Assembly (NCBI GenBank): GCA_002633025.1
Contig: NMRB01000605.1
Location: 138,522-202,521, forward strand
Source of the DNA: Notospermus geniculatus
Taxonomy: Eukaryota; Nemertea; Pilidiophora; Heteronemertea; Lineidae
Length of the DNA: 64,000 nt
Direction of reading: 5' to 3'
How positions within the stretch are numbered: position 1 is the first letter of the stretch; each line of letters opens with the position of its first letter. The notes under the pieces are model-generated. The model made no database searches. It was not told the DNA's origin and saw only the letters and a program-made list of their open reading frames with translations. This document shows, piece by piece, positions 1-10,199 of this stretch. Position numbers and translations under genes: made by a program.

Positions 1-280
1 CAGACATCAGACTGATCAAAAATCCATGTTGGATCTGGTCACGAAATTGGTAGTCAAAATCGGTCTGGCTCATGGACTATTTAAGGCCTAATTCGCGTGC
101 GCTACGCGGTGCAGTACCAGCCCTCGGACGCAGGTGTACGATCAGCGCGATTCGGCGGGAACTCCAACCTGGGTAAAGTTAAGGATCCTTATGTTTACCC
201 AGGGTCGTCCTGGATAAAGAAAAGGATTACCCAAGATGGTCCTGGGTAAACATAAGGTAATTCCGAAGGATTCCTTTTGG
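1..280. other. Flank with a small imperfect palindrome
   Basis: No gene is seen. About 166-262 contains opposed tatgtttacccagg and cctgggtaaacata segments, a likely MITE remnant inserted in the duplicated flank that follows. Confidence 0.35.
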
Positions 281-880
281 GACAGCCTGGCAGAGTGTTG
301 ACTCAATCCAAACAAATAGAGTATGTTGTTTCTTGCCGTAAGTTCGGCTTCTGTAACAAGTGTAGATCACGGGTCAACAGAGTCTAGAAACAGCAGATTT
401 ATTCAGATGTCAATATTATATCGTCCCATGCATCGTTCATTCTCTGAATTTTAATGTCCGCCGGCCTATACCCACGAATTCGAACTTCAACGTCCTTTCA
501 AGGTTTGCACGTCTAATAGTGATTCGTGCAAATAATCATACCAAGCATAATGGCGGCCATTGCAACTTCAATCCAAACTTTGTTTTTCATCAAATATTTT
601 CAATATGACTGATGAATATGATATTGCACCTCATCATAACTTTCTAATGATGTTAGCCATTAGATCTTGCTGCAGTGAGACCACCATTTGGCCTTGTATC
701 ACAAAAACATCCTTCACGGGCACATGGTTCATTCCTTTTGACCACCCGACAGCAATGTTTTGTGTGGTTTTCATGATGTCATTCCGATGTACACAGCCGT
801 GATATTTTGGTTCATGAAAACTTTGGTCCAAATAGATGCGACTGGCCGTATTCGGTGAGATAACATGACCCCATACTGTA
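281..880. repeat. Segmental-duplication flank (end of an upstream module)
   Basis: This block, starting near gggacagcctggcagagtgttgactc, matches the region downstream of B1 (about 9060-10930, interrupted there by transposons) and downstream of B2 (about 18520-19330). In those places it is the 3' flank of a B exon. No exon was recognised inside it. Confidence 0.75.
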
Positions 881-1045
881 AAATTCTATTCCATAGCAAA
901 ATGTAAGGAAGGGTAACAATGTCTCTTTCGCGTGGGGGTGGTGGTGTGAGTAGGTGAAGAGGAGCGAGTGAAAACCTCGGCTGTTGAAGAACAAAATAAT
1001 CCAAGTCGTATCCGATATTCGCAAATTTCGTGGGAGACCGCTTGA
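881..1045 (+). promoter_or_regulatory. Conserved 5' flank of module 1 exon 1
   Basis: Aligns with 11693-11867 in front of module 2 (shared gtgaagaggagcgagt and tttcgtgggagaccgctt). It probably contains the 5' leader and perhaps the promoter. No TATA box or other defined element was identified. Modules 3 and 4 have a different flank. Confidence 0.3.
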
Positions 1046-1300
1046 ATGGAACAACCTTTAGGATCTGTTTTTCATCACCTAATCAGCAACAAGGCTCTGA
1101 TCTGTCCTGATCTTGAGTCAGTGTTCGGTCCATCGTCTTTGTACTGCAGTGTCATGTGCATCGTATGGCAAGGCTGTACTACTTTTAATATCTTGCCTAT
1201 GGGACGAAAATCTGTGTGCCAACTAAACAGGAAAAAAGGGATATGTCTTGGGCAGGAGGAAGCAATAACTTCAAAGGGAAGTCGGATGTTTGAGATTAGG
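1046..1300 (+). CDS. Module 1, shared first exon (85 codons, F-box-like?)
   Basis: First coding exon of module 1. The ATG directly follows an in-frame TGA, and the same stop-then-ATG junction is present in all four modules, so the start is well supported. The exon ends after MFEIR at a phase-0 donor, AGG|GTAGGT. Residues 8-14 (VFHHLIS) and 30-42 (SSLYCSVMCIVWQ, Trp at 41) recall an F-box, the roughly 45-residue Skp1-binding motif of ubiquitin-ligase receptors, but the match is weak and unverified. The rest is a basic, cysteine-containing tail (CQLNRKKGICLGQEEA). No signal peptide or membrane segment is seen. It can join in frame either to the A exon at 2821 or to the B exon at 6598. Coding status is well supported by four-way conservation; function is not. 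Confidence 0.8.
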
Positions 1301-1674
1301 GTAGGTATTCAAAATCACTATTTTCAATGGCAGTTTAAGGCCACTGAGTCAGATTCTTCATGGTTTGCCACATAACGACAGCCAGTATTTTTTTGTAAAT
1401 TTTGCAAAATCATTCGGCGTTAGAAACTTTACTTTAGAAGGTTGCTCTAGTCATAAACCTCACTAAAAATCGTATAATTGTCTTTGTAAGTATCGTGGCT
1501 GATTCCTGGTGATATATTAGTAAGAAAGATATTTCTGAGATTTTTCTGATAAGATTCTTCCCATTAACACTTTTCTTATAAGCTATTTGTAAGAAAAATC
1601 ATGCTAGGATTTTCAAGATGTTTCTTACAAGAATCTTATGAGAAAAAAATCTTAATGAATCTTATAAGAAACGT

Positions 1675-2155
1675 CCGAGGGAAATTTTACCTTTTTAACA
1701 CGTTTTATCGTGGTTTTCACTGACTGATGTATAGAAGGCGATCAAACCTGGTCGTTTTAGGTGAATTGCCGATGAAATAAAGTGGAATTATATTGTATAC
1801 GGATCAGTTTACCGTCTGGCTGAACTTTAGAAATCCCTGGTCGGAAGTGACCTAATCCATGGCACACAATGTAAATCCTATTACACAATGCAGCTTATTC
1901 CGTCAATCGATGACCAGGGATAGTCGTTCCTACCGTGATAAAAAGGTATAAAACATGGTAAAAGTTCCCTCAGACTCTTTCGTTCTTCACGCGTTTCATG
2001 GCGCAGCCATGTTTGATGACGTCAAATCGGCCTTCGGCCAATCAGATTCGGATGCTCAGATCTGGACACTCGCCACCTAGCGGTAACGGAGTTGTAGTCT
2101 TTTCTACCAGACTCTCGCCTATGTAACTTGTGCGAGAGGATGGTGAATGAGACTA
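1675..2155. mobile_element. Partial long-TIR MITE, family of 41863-42529
   Basis: Shares aaattttacctttttaacacg at one end and the gatgacgtcaaat...gcgagaggatggtgaa arm at the other with the palindromic element at 41863-42529. The left outer arm is missing. Confidence 0.6.
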
Positions 2156-2309
2156 TCGAAGTGGAAGGGCGATCGTCGAATCCGCCATTTTGCTGTTTTG
2201 TAATCTCGATTTTCATTGGCCGCCGCAGTGCATAACTAATTACTTCGGCGCACTATCCAAGCTGAAAAAAAGTGACTGCACAGAGAGCTGGGCTCACCGA
2301 ATAGTCACT

Positions 2310-2504
2310 CCCTTTCGATTGTGCAACGACCTCGATTATCAGAGGTCAAGGTCAAGGTCAAACTTGATAATTTGGAATATGTCTGCCTGTGGTAGAGGTA
2401 GAGGCATGATATCAGCCATACTTAGGTTATTGAAGATGCCCATTTCGATTATGCAATGACCTTGATGATGAGATATCCAGGACAAGGTCAAGGTCAAGGT
2501 CAAC
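2310..2504 (+). repeat. Two blocks of AAGGTC tandem repeats
   Basis: The runs aggtcaaggtcaaggtcaaa (2343-2362) and caaggtcaaggtcaaggtca (2483-2502) sit in two diverged copies of a longer unit that also shares tttcgattrtgcaaygacct. Each contains overlapping TCAAGGTCA words, the half-site bound by FTZ-F1 and ERR-type nuclear receptors. Regulatory use is not shown. Confidence 0.5.
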
Positions 2505-2820
2505 CATGGGATGAGTAATTGGCATGGGATCAAGTTCTGTGGGATTCATCGTAATTCATCAATCGAGGTTTCATGATCTCTATCAATGTATCTGATCTAT
2601 CAATGTATCTTGATCTCTATCAGTGAACTGTTCACGTAGAAGTACCTGTACATCGGGAACCATACGACATTTACAATGTCATCTTGCTTACGACGTCTCG
2701 GTCGTGTTGCACCGCCTCAAGGACGTCGTGACTCGACGACATTCGCTCTGTTTTTGACGTCTTCGGTACAACCGGTCCACCTCTCGGGATAAAAAGTACT
2801 GCGGGTTTCTCATTTCATAG

Positions 2821-3789
2821 CCAAGGTTTTTGAGGATGAACTTAACCCACAAAGCCCGCATTGTACCACCAATACCGCTGGGAAAATACTACTATCGCAC
2901 CTTTGGTTACCCGAAAGGTCTCCTTATTGCTATGTCAGAAGACAATATCCTGGTGTATGAGTTCAACAGAACAAAACTTGAATATACCGAAGCCCGCAGT
3001 ATATGGTATTCGGATGGAGATAAAATGCGCGTGGTGGGTGTACATAAAAGTTTTGTTTTCTTTACCTCAACCTCGAAGCCGAATATTTTAGCCTTTGACC
3101 TCTGCACCGAGAAGTTTGGCTTCATATACATTAGCGACAGGGACAAATCGTACATCAAAAACTCGCTGGGAGAAGATTTTGGCGATTATGTGAAGGCAGG
3201 CAGGCTTGGTTTAACTATTAGGAAGAAACATGCATTGGTGACTTTCAAAAAGAAAACACGTGTCATACATCGCATGATCTATGACGTGGCTGACCGATTC
3301 GGAAAAATATGTTTACAGAATGGCGCGCAGTTGCTTAGAAGTTGTAGCGCAGAAATGATATTTATTAACTACATCCTGTGTTTCCAGTCTTATATAAATG
3401 GCATCTTGTTGATAACGCTGTTTCAAAAGAAGGCAGCAAAAGTTTATTTCAAATGTCTTGTTGGAAAATATCATATGAGATTCTATATGCTAATTCACGG
3501 TCATCCAGATTCGCCTTTGAGATACTCATACGTTGAAGGCGATTTTAATACACACTTTATAGGGATTGACTTTGATCCGATTGTCCAGATCGCAAGCAGT
3601 AGGCCTACACTGTATTCTGGGGAAACAGGGAGATTCCTCATGCAGTGTGTTTTAGAGACGGACGAGTTTCGGCGTATTAATGATTTTGGATGTGATGAAG
3701 CCGGCAACGTGTATGAAATTCGCCATAAGTTACAAAGTGGGATTGTAATGATGAAAGAAGTGCATATTTATTCATCAGGCACTTCTTAA
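2821..3789 (+). CDS. Module 1, terminal exon A1 (unknown family, possibly propeller-like)
   Basis: Long 3' exon of 322 codons plus stop. It opens after the acceptor TTTCATAG; that TAG is also an in-frame stop, so translation must enter by splicing or begin at the internal ATG at 2836. Splicing is preferred because A4 has CTG at that position. Landmarks in exon order: PPIP near residue 16, GYPKGLL near 30, SKPNIL-FDL near 80, YDVADRFG near 155, a GETGRFL block near 265, DFGCDEAGNVYEI near 285, and a VHIYS end. Repeated short strand-like stretches would fit a beta-propeller or an F-box-associated domain, but I do not recognise a named family. With exon 1 the protein would be 407 residues. No transmembrane segment is evident, so a cytosolic or nuclear protein is inferred. 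A candidate poly(A) signal ATTAAA lies at 4032. Confidence 0.85.
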   Translation, partial: PRFLRMNLTHKARIVPPIPLGKYYYRTFGYPKGLLIAMSEDNILVYEFNRTKLEYTEARSIWYSDGDKMRVVGVHKSFVFFTSTSKPNILAFDLCTEKFGFIYISDRDKSYIKNSLGEDFGDYVKAGRLGLTIRKKHALVTFKKKTRVIHRMIYDVADRFGKICLQNGAQLLRSCSAEMIFINYILCFQSYINGILLITLFQKKAAKVYFKCLVGKYHMRFYMLIHGHPDSPLRYSYVEGDFNTHFIGIDFDPIVQIASSRPTLYSGETGRFLMQCVLETDEFRRINDFGCDEAGNVYEIRHKLQSGIVMMKEVHIYSSGTS

Positions 3790-4086
3790 GCTATGTGCAC
3801 GCAGAGCTTAGGTACTGCGCATTCAGCCGCAATCCTCTTGGGGAGGTCGCAATCCACAAACATCCAGTCCGGTCACTTCACTCGTCAAAGGATCCATGGC
3901 TTTTAGCCACCCCAAGAGCACAAGGCATGTATGGTGAGCGCTCTTTCGATTTCTGGCCTGCAGACTATGGAATGCACTGCCTAGTGAGATGTGCTGCAGT
4001 ACCAAGACGGCACATTGTTTTTCAAGAAACAATTAAAAACATTTATCTTTAACTCATTTTGTAAATAGGTAGTTTGTTTTAATTAA

Positions 4087-4228
4087 AGCGAATCGACAGT
4101 CGTTTTGTAAACAGAAGGATGATGTTTGTAAACATTGCCCTCACAGCCAATCAGAATGCAGGAAATGAGTGTTTGTAAACAAAGATTCGTCTCCTTTTGC
4201 ATTCAATTTTGTTGGCTGACAAATCGCT
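4087..4228. mobile_element. TTAA-flanked MITE (Kolobok-like)
   Basis: The ends AGCGAATCG and (reverse complement) AGCGATTTG are flanked by TTAA at 4083-4086 and 4229-4232. A TTAA duplication with AG termini fits Kolobok-type elements better than piggyBac, which usually begin CCC. Confidence 0.6.
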
Positions 4229-4683
4229 TTAAATCTTTTTTTCAGATAAATATTTTTATCCACTTGAAAATTATATCAACTTATTAATTACATTTTTTTT
4301 TTGTAATTTATATTTTACTAGCATAGTACCCGTCCTACGGACGGGTAGAGGTGGCACCATAGGCAGTAAGGGTGGCCACAAAATCATGGCAGAGTCATAC
4401 TGTAGAAAATATATTATGGCTTTTGGTAGTTTTTCAGCGGAAAACCATCCAAATTGAGGTATGAATCGCACAAATGGCCGGTGAAGTACCCCAGGACAGG
4501 AGAGGGGGTGCCGATTCTAGGATTTGCCATTTGCCCCTGGACATCCCCCCCCCACACACACTCACACTATTACCCTCGTAGAATAATTGGCCAAGGTCAT
4601 CCCCCCGATATCTATCCCCGGACATATAGGCCTACTCCGGTAGGACTTCTGTTCGGGGGCGGGGGTTGATAATAGTAGGGCAG

Positions 4684-5126
4684 NNNNNNNNNNNNNNNNN
4701 NNNNNNNNNNNNNNNNNNNNNNNNNNNNNNNNNNNNNNNNNNNNNNNNNNNNNNNNNNNNNNNNNNNNNNNNNNNNNNNNNNNNNNNNNNNNNNNNNNNN
4801 NNNNNNNNNNNNNNNNNNNNNNNNNNNNNNNNNNNNNNNNNNNNNNNNNNNNNNNNNNNNNNNNNNNNNNNNNNNNNNNNNNNNNNNNNNNNNNNNNNNN
4901 NNNNNNNNNNNNNNNNNNNNNNNNNNNNNNNNNNNNNNNNNNNNNNNNNNNNNNNNNNNNNNNNNNNNNNNNNNNNNNNNNNNNNNNNNNNNNNNNNNNN
5001 NNNNNNNNNNNNNNNNNNNNNNNNNNNNNNNNNNNNNNNNNNNNNNNNNNNNNNNNNNNNNNNNNNNNNNNNNNNNNNNNNNNNNNNNNNNNNNNNNNNN
5101 NNNNNNNNNNNNNNNNNNNNNNNNNN
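4684..5126. other. Assembly gap (443 N)
   Basis: Run of N between A1 and B1. Any apparent reading frame across it is meaningless. Confidence 0.99.
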
Positions 5127-5611
5127 CGGGGGGGGGGGCGCGGAAGAAATCATGGGCAACTGACCGGAAGGAACGTGTCTTGATAATGCCCATGCAATGT
5201 AATGATGTGGTGATGAGACGACGGCCGAAGACAGGTGTATGTTATTTCCCGGCTCACAGGGAATTGGTGCAATAAAAAAATGTCTGCAGTAGTGTAGGCG
5301 TAGCAGAAATCGTGATTAAATTGCCCCAAATCACCCGAAATGGACTGAAATCTTCAGAAGTCAGTGGTGTGTAAGGCAAAGATGAGCATTATCCCGTACC
5401 ACAGCGAAAAAATCGCGCCAACACACAGCCGGAGTGCGCCAAAATCGGTACTTCAGTGGTCCGGGTCCAACTGCGAAATTTATTATAGATTTCCACAAAA
5501 ATGAAAAACAATTTACAATAGGTTTAACTGATGCTGTACAAAGAAAACCTTCTTATGGAATTATTTTTCAGTGCAGAACTAGAGTGCAGTGTGCAGAGTG
5601 CATCAGTGGAC

Positions 5612-5999
5612 AATGAGGAACCGGACGAACTAATGTCACGACGTGGCGCTGCGATCGATGTGACCGAAGTTTCTTTTTTCAACGTGATTTCCAGTCATTT
5701 CCATTAACTTCTGGCGTGAAATCAACCCTATTTTTTCGGTCGCATGACATTAAAATTTACACCATATTGTCGCGGATGAACATTTCTGCAATTTCTTTGC
5801 TTTTTTCCTTAAAATAAAGAGGTACATGTAGGATGGCGATAACGGCAACGTCTTTATCTCATTTTTTCCTGTAGAAAAATGTACAGCGGATTTTTTCGTG
5901 ACGCAACGTCAACACATAAAACGACGTCAATGATGTCGGTTCGGTCACATCGATCGCTGCGCCGACCTGTCGGGATAAACGGCACGCGGGTTCCTCATT
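5612..5999. mobile_element. Palindromic MITE with AATGAGGAACC ends
   Basis: Left end aatgaggaaccgg and right end gggttcctcatt are inverted, and the subterminal ctgcgatcgatgtgacc is opposed by ggtcacatcgatcgctg. Related pieces lie near 2776-2814, 21245-22757, 55110-55160 and 60350-60430. Confidence 0.65.
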
Positions 6000-6597
6000 A
6001 TTTCCCTATCTCGACAACATATACACACTGCCTCTCGTATGTATTTACGCACCCAATAATACCATACTGAAAAGAGGGTGAAACTCCCATTTTTATTAGC
6101 CGTACGAGCTTCAAACTTGCAGCACTTCTGCTCTACTAGGTGTATCAATCAGTCCTATGGTCAAAACCAAATTTGCCACAAAAATCTCATGAAAAATATC
6201 AAATCTCAAATTTTGATTGTTTCTTGATTTTTCTAATTTCATGATATTAAAACAATATTTGACGTCCAGTCAAAAAATATTGGAAATTAAAGTCAGATAA
6301 AAAATTGTTTCCCCGAGGCGAAGTATGCAGGAATGAGGAATGTTTGCACGATACAGAAGAGGCAATAGACAGATGTTTTTCTGTTGCGGTAAAAAATTGA
6401 CCTTAGCCATAGAATAACGAAAATTATTTCATAGCACGTGACCGTCGATTCTGCGCTGTGATTGGTTCACATTCTCTTGAGTAATGATAAACTACAGTAT
6501 TTAAGTACTCATCGATTTGGTTATTATTTAGTTAAAGACTTGCGCCATTTTGATGTATTCCTTGGAAATTAATTAATTACCGTTTTTGTCCCGCTAG

Positions 6598-7590
6598 AAA
6601 CTGGAAAACAATATGCTGTTATACAAACGCATTGCCAGGACGTCGATTAAACCGCCTTTTAAGTTTCGTTTATCACGGGATACCTGGTGGTATGACTCGC
6701 ATTCAGGATATTTACTTATTACTTCAAAGGGTGGTGTATACCCCAACACCGTTAGACTATACAATTTTGAAAATAACTCTTTGAAACTTTGGCATTCGGT
6801 GAAATATGCACCTTCCTATAAACTAATGGAAAATCAGGGTTTATACAACAAAAGGTTTTTAGTTTTGTTCACTTTTGGGGCCATAGGGAAAATCACATTT
6901 CAACTTCTCGATATGTTTAATCAATCCGTCACTTATACGATGAACCTACCGAAATTTGATCCTTGCTCTCACTCATCCATGGGATATCCCCCAACACTTC
7001 ATAAAGACAAAGTCATGTTTACGTGTAAGTTTGATTACCCTGGAAGCGGAACAGCAACTGTCTACACGATGTCATTCGTTGACGCAAGTAAATCTGTCGT
7101 GTTGTCAAATGCAGTGGAACTCAAACTCCCACACGCATGCGAGGCTATTCAGCGAGGAGTGTTCACTGTTGAAAGTGACGTGATCCTTGACTGTGACATA
7201 TGTAAACCTGGTTTCTTTCTTTTTCGATCGAAAAACGGGTATGTCGGTCAGATAGTAAGGGCTAAAACATCATACATGTACGGCCGCATTCAATTTTCAG
7301 TGTGGAGTCAACACCACCAATGTTATTTTCAATATTACACATTAAGTAGGGCTAACAAGTACAAAATGGTGTTTCGCGGTTATGATGTGAGGTGTAAACC
7401 GATAAGACCTTTGTTAACCTCAGGTTCTCCGAAACCGATGCTGATTTCATTTACTTTTACGCGTGAAAAGATGGGCAACTTTCTACAAAAGTTTGCTCCG
7501 AATGGTAAAATTCTGTTGTGTTTCCAATACTTTCCAGAGTACGACAGAAACAAAGGTTTACAATTTGTAGACATTTACTCTCAACAGTAA
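6598..7590 (+). CDS. Module 1, terminal exon B1 (distant paralogue of A)
   Basis: Long 3' exon of 330 codons plus stop, opening after the acceptor TTTTTGTCCCGCTAG; the TAG is an in-frame stop. The exon begins KLENNMLLYKR. Landmarks: PPFKF near residue 19, DTWWYDSHSGYLLI near 28, SVTYTM..PKFD near 120, LHKDKVMFTCKF near 145, SGTATVYTMSF near 158, FFLFRSKNGYVGQIV near 210, GYDVRCK.IRPL near 258, and a VDIYS end. The first and last landmarks parallel those of A (R..I.PP at the start, V.IYS at the end), suggesting ancient duplication. No exon-1 copy is visible between A1 and B1, though the 443-base gap could hide one. ATTAAA at 7608 is a possible poly(A) signal. The function is unknown. Confidence 0.85.
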   Translation, partial: KLENNMLLYKRIARTSIKPPFKFRLSRDTWWYDSHSGYLLITSKGGVYPNTVRLYNFENNSLKLWHSVKYAPSYKLMENQGLYNKRFLVLFTFGAIGKITFQLLDMFNQSVTYTMNLPKFDPCSHSSMGYPPTLHKDKVMFTCKFDYPGSGTATVYTMSFVDASKSVVLSNAVELKLPHACEAIQRGVFTVESDVILDCDICKPGFFLFRSKNGYVGQIVRAKTSYMYGRIQFSVWSQHHQCYFQYYTLSRANKYKMVFRGYDVRCKPIRPLLTSGSPKPMLISFTFTREKMGNFLQKFAPNGKILLCFQYFPEYDRNKGLQFVDIYSQQ

Positions 7591-7903
7591 CGTTAATCTT
7601 TTATCAGATTAAAATGAATCGAGCGCAGCGGGCAGTCGGATTACGGTATGACTGGTTCTATAGACAGCATCGGCCAAAGTGCAGCCAATGACATTGAGAA
7701 AATTGGAGTCTTGTAGGGCAATTGGTTTTTTCTCAGGTGTCAAGTTGAAAAAAGGACAGCAGGAAACAAGACCTAATGATGCCAGCCAATGCTAGGATTC
7801 GACGCCAGTACATCTGGTCACGTAGACCTGCATTTATAAGTACATTTCACAATGTATGATACATTTCATAATGTATGATACATTTGGCAGAATATGGGAC
7901 CTA

Positions 7904-8336
7904 CTCTTCATTCCAAATCCCCTTGGCGCGAGGTTTTCGGCCGATATCTCCTCAACGGCTGGGTCAAATTCAACATACCATACATCAATAAACTTGTCGT
8001 TCTTGCCGGTATCTTTCTGCTAGCTTCATTTTTTGCGTAAGGCCTGCATAACGGATCTGTTTCTCAAAACCCATTTCATTTTGCGATGCTGTTCAGTGCA
8101 GTTTACACGTGCGCGATGCATTGCGTCATTTCAAAATGGCCGCCATTTCGGCCGTCAGCACAAACGGTGATTTGTGAAACAACTTTTTTCTGTCACGTTT
8201 TTCGGGAAATTGACTGTGATGATGGCTGTACCGCCAAGAAAGATAAGTCAACTGACGTATGTTTCATCAAAATCGGCCCAGCCGTTGCGGAGCTATCGTT
8301 GATAAACCTCGCGCCAAGGGGATTTGGAATGGAGAG
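7904..8336. mobile_element. 433-bp TA-flanked MITE in the B1 3' flank
   Basis: The ends CTCTTCATTCCAAATCC and its inverse are flanked by TA (7902-7903 and 8337-8338). The equivalent place behind B2 (about 17610-17625) is an empty site, so insertion followed the module 1/2 duplication. A second copy of exactly 433 bp is at 49697-50129. The family and TA duplication suggest Tc1/mariner. Confidence 0.75.
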
Positions 8337-8459
8337 TAACTTTGCCGTTGCGCTTTCGGGGAACAAAACCATTGGTATTTGTTCTGAATTATTGCTGGTT
8401 ATAATAATCAATTCTCCTGATGAATTGAAATTGACAAAAAACCAACTATCACAATCCTA

Positions 8460-9142
8460 AAGTTACCATAAATGCAAACACGACATCTTAATGTCTATTA
8501 TTGATTTGAATATTCTCAAGAAAACGACAACGTTTATGTTTTTATTATTGTCCATCAATATGCATCAAAAGACCCTCGCAGTTGACAACAGAATGGCCAA
8601 AACTCATTCCATGCAAGTTCGACTCATCAGAGCCTTCCTTTGAAACCAAAGTGTCTTTCGCACTAATGACTACGGCGTGCTGAGAAATTTTGTATTATCA
8701 ATTTCCATCAGTCGACATCGGCAGTCTTCCAGGTTTGCGGAGTGGTTAGTTCGCTATCATATCAATGTTGAGTCCCCTACTATAATTCAAACACGATACC
8801 ATATTGATGCTGCAGGAAGCAGGAGAGGACACAAAACTTCTTTTCCACTGCCGAACGGTTTCCAAATTCATACTCGAGGAACTCCTGCAGGCACCAGTGT
8901 AAAAACTTTACATCATCCGCACTTCGTATCTTCAGAGTAGCATTCAGTGAACAGGCACGACATGCTTTTCATATTTCGGTAAGCCAGCTGATAACCAAAG
9001 CCTTTGTAACGTCAGGGCGGAACTGGCAAGCAATGGACGGATTCCCGAAGATTCCGTCGTGGGACAGTCTGGCAGAGTGTTGACTCAATGCGAGCAAAAA
9101 GAGTTGTTTCTTGCCGTTATAAGTTTGGCTACTGTAACAACT
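8460..9142. repeat. Duplicated 3' flank of B1
   Basis: Matches 17870-18610 behind B2 almost throughout and, at lower similarity, 29270-29480 behind B3 (shared aatatgcatcaaaag). No conserved reading frame was found. Confidence 0.7.
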
Positions 9143-9151
9143 GTAGATCAG

Positions 9152-9568
9152 CATTCGGAACGACCTGAGGCGAACTGCTTATCTGTCCACTGGGCGGCGC
9201 ATTTCACCTCGGACACAAGTCCAAGGCAGCCATGTTGTTTATCAACAAACCCACGTGACCGACCGTGGGACTATTTTGGCCGAATTTTGGCCTGTAAAGA
9301 TATCCAACCTTATTTCCTGGATAAGTTGAGGCATATTATATATAAACTTACCGATATCTCGCCCAATCTGCCAATTATTGATCAATAACGCAACGTTTTT
9401 GTGTGACCTATTTCGTTCACGCGCATGGTGTGAGACGACCGCATCCAATCCCACAGAAAATGAAGGGAATCCTTGCGCTTTCAGGATGGCTGCCTTGGAA
9501 TTGTGTCCGAGGGGAAATGCGAGCCGTCACGGAAATTGCCGAGCAGTTGCCTTCGGAAGTTCCGAATG
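9152..9568. mobile_element. Mutator-like MITE, copy 1
   Basis: Inverted ends CATTCGGAAC with about 85-bp imperfect terminal repeats, flanked by a perfect 9-bp duplication GTAGATCAG at 9143-9151 and 9569-9577. The uninterrupted site is seen near 18597. Long inverted repeats plus a 9-bp duplication point to Mutator-type elements. Confidence 0.8.
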
Positions 9569-9688
9569 GTAGATCAGGTATCAATGAAGTCTATCAACAG
9601 ATGATTTATTCAGAATAGAATGACATGTGTCAATATTTCAACCGTCCCATGCATCGTTCATTCTCTGAAATTTGATGTCCGCCGAACT

Positions 9689-10086
9689 CATTTTGGTTCC
9701 CGAAGCCACCGCTAGGGCTAGAAGGCTTCGGCTCTGGCTGCCATTTTGTTGCTGACGTCACTGTAACGGTCCATCTTCTGGTAAAATTTCATTTTCCTCC
9801 GGTCTTCAAAACGGCGATTATTTTGACTTTTTGTAACAGATCTGCAACACATACCAACTTTCTCATCAACAGAAACTTCCTCGGTGTTGCCATTTCGCAC
9901 GATTCGGCGTGTTCAATCACATAAGCACCCACGTGGTTACCGGCATTCCATTCTAAAAATAACCCGGGATGTCAACATAACGGTATCCGCGCATGCGCCC
10001 TGAGATCCGCGACAAATTTTTGTCGCGAAAATGGCAGCCAGAGCCGAAGCCTTCTAGCCCTGGCGGTGGCTTCGGGAACCAAAATG
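9689..10086. mobile_element. Second Mutator-like MITE family
   Basis: Inverted ends CATTTTGGTTCCCGAAGCC with about 55-bp arms, flanked by the 9-bp duplication CGCCGAACT at 9680-9688 and 10087-10095. The uninterrupted site is near 460-470 (module 1 upstream flank). Confidence 0.8.
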
Positions 10087-10199
10087 CGCCGAACTATACC
10101 CACGAATTCGAACTTTAACGTCCTTTCAAGGTATGCACTGGTCTAATAGTGATTCGTGCAAATAATCATACCAAGCATAATGGCTGCAATTGCAACTTT

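Larger units (their letters stand above)
1301..2820 (+). other. Intron, exon 1 to A1 (module 1)
   Basis: Phase-0 intron bounded by GTAGGT and TTTCATAG. It holds an AT-rich stretch (1500-1680), a MITE copy (about 1675-2155) of the family intact at 41863-42529, two blocks of TCAAGGTCA-type repeats (about 2310-2362 and 2440-2504), and, just before the acceptor (about 2776-2814), the right end of the MITE family seen at 5612-5999. Confidence 0.6.
3790..6597. other. A1 to B1 interval with transposons and a gap
   Basis: No conserved exon is visible. It contains a TTAA-flanked MITE (4087-4228), an acggacgggt-type repeat end near 4320-4345, an assembly gap (4684-5126) and a palindromic MITE (5612-5999). 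In the shared-exon model this would be intron for the exon 1 to B1 transcript. Confidence 0.45.

Noticed and set aside
4612-5193. Long open frames on both strands across 4684-5126
   Set aside because: They run through N.
8086-8460. A 124-codon open frame on the plus strand
   Set aside because: It lies almost wholly within the palindromic MITE 7904-8336 and has no counterpart in the related copy's frame.
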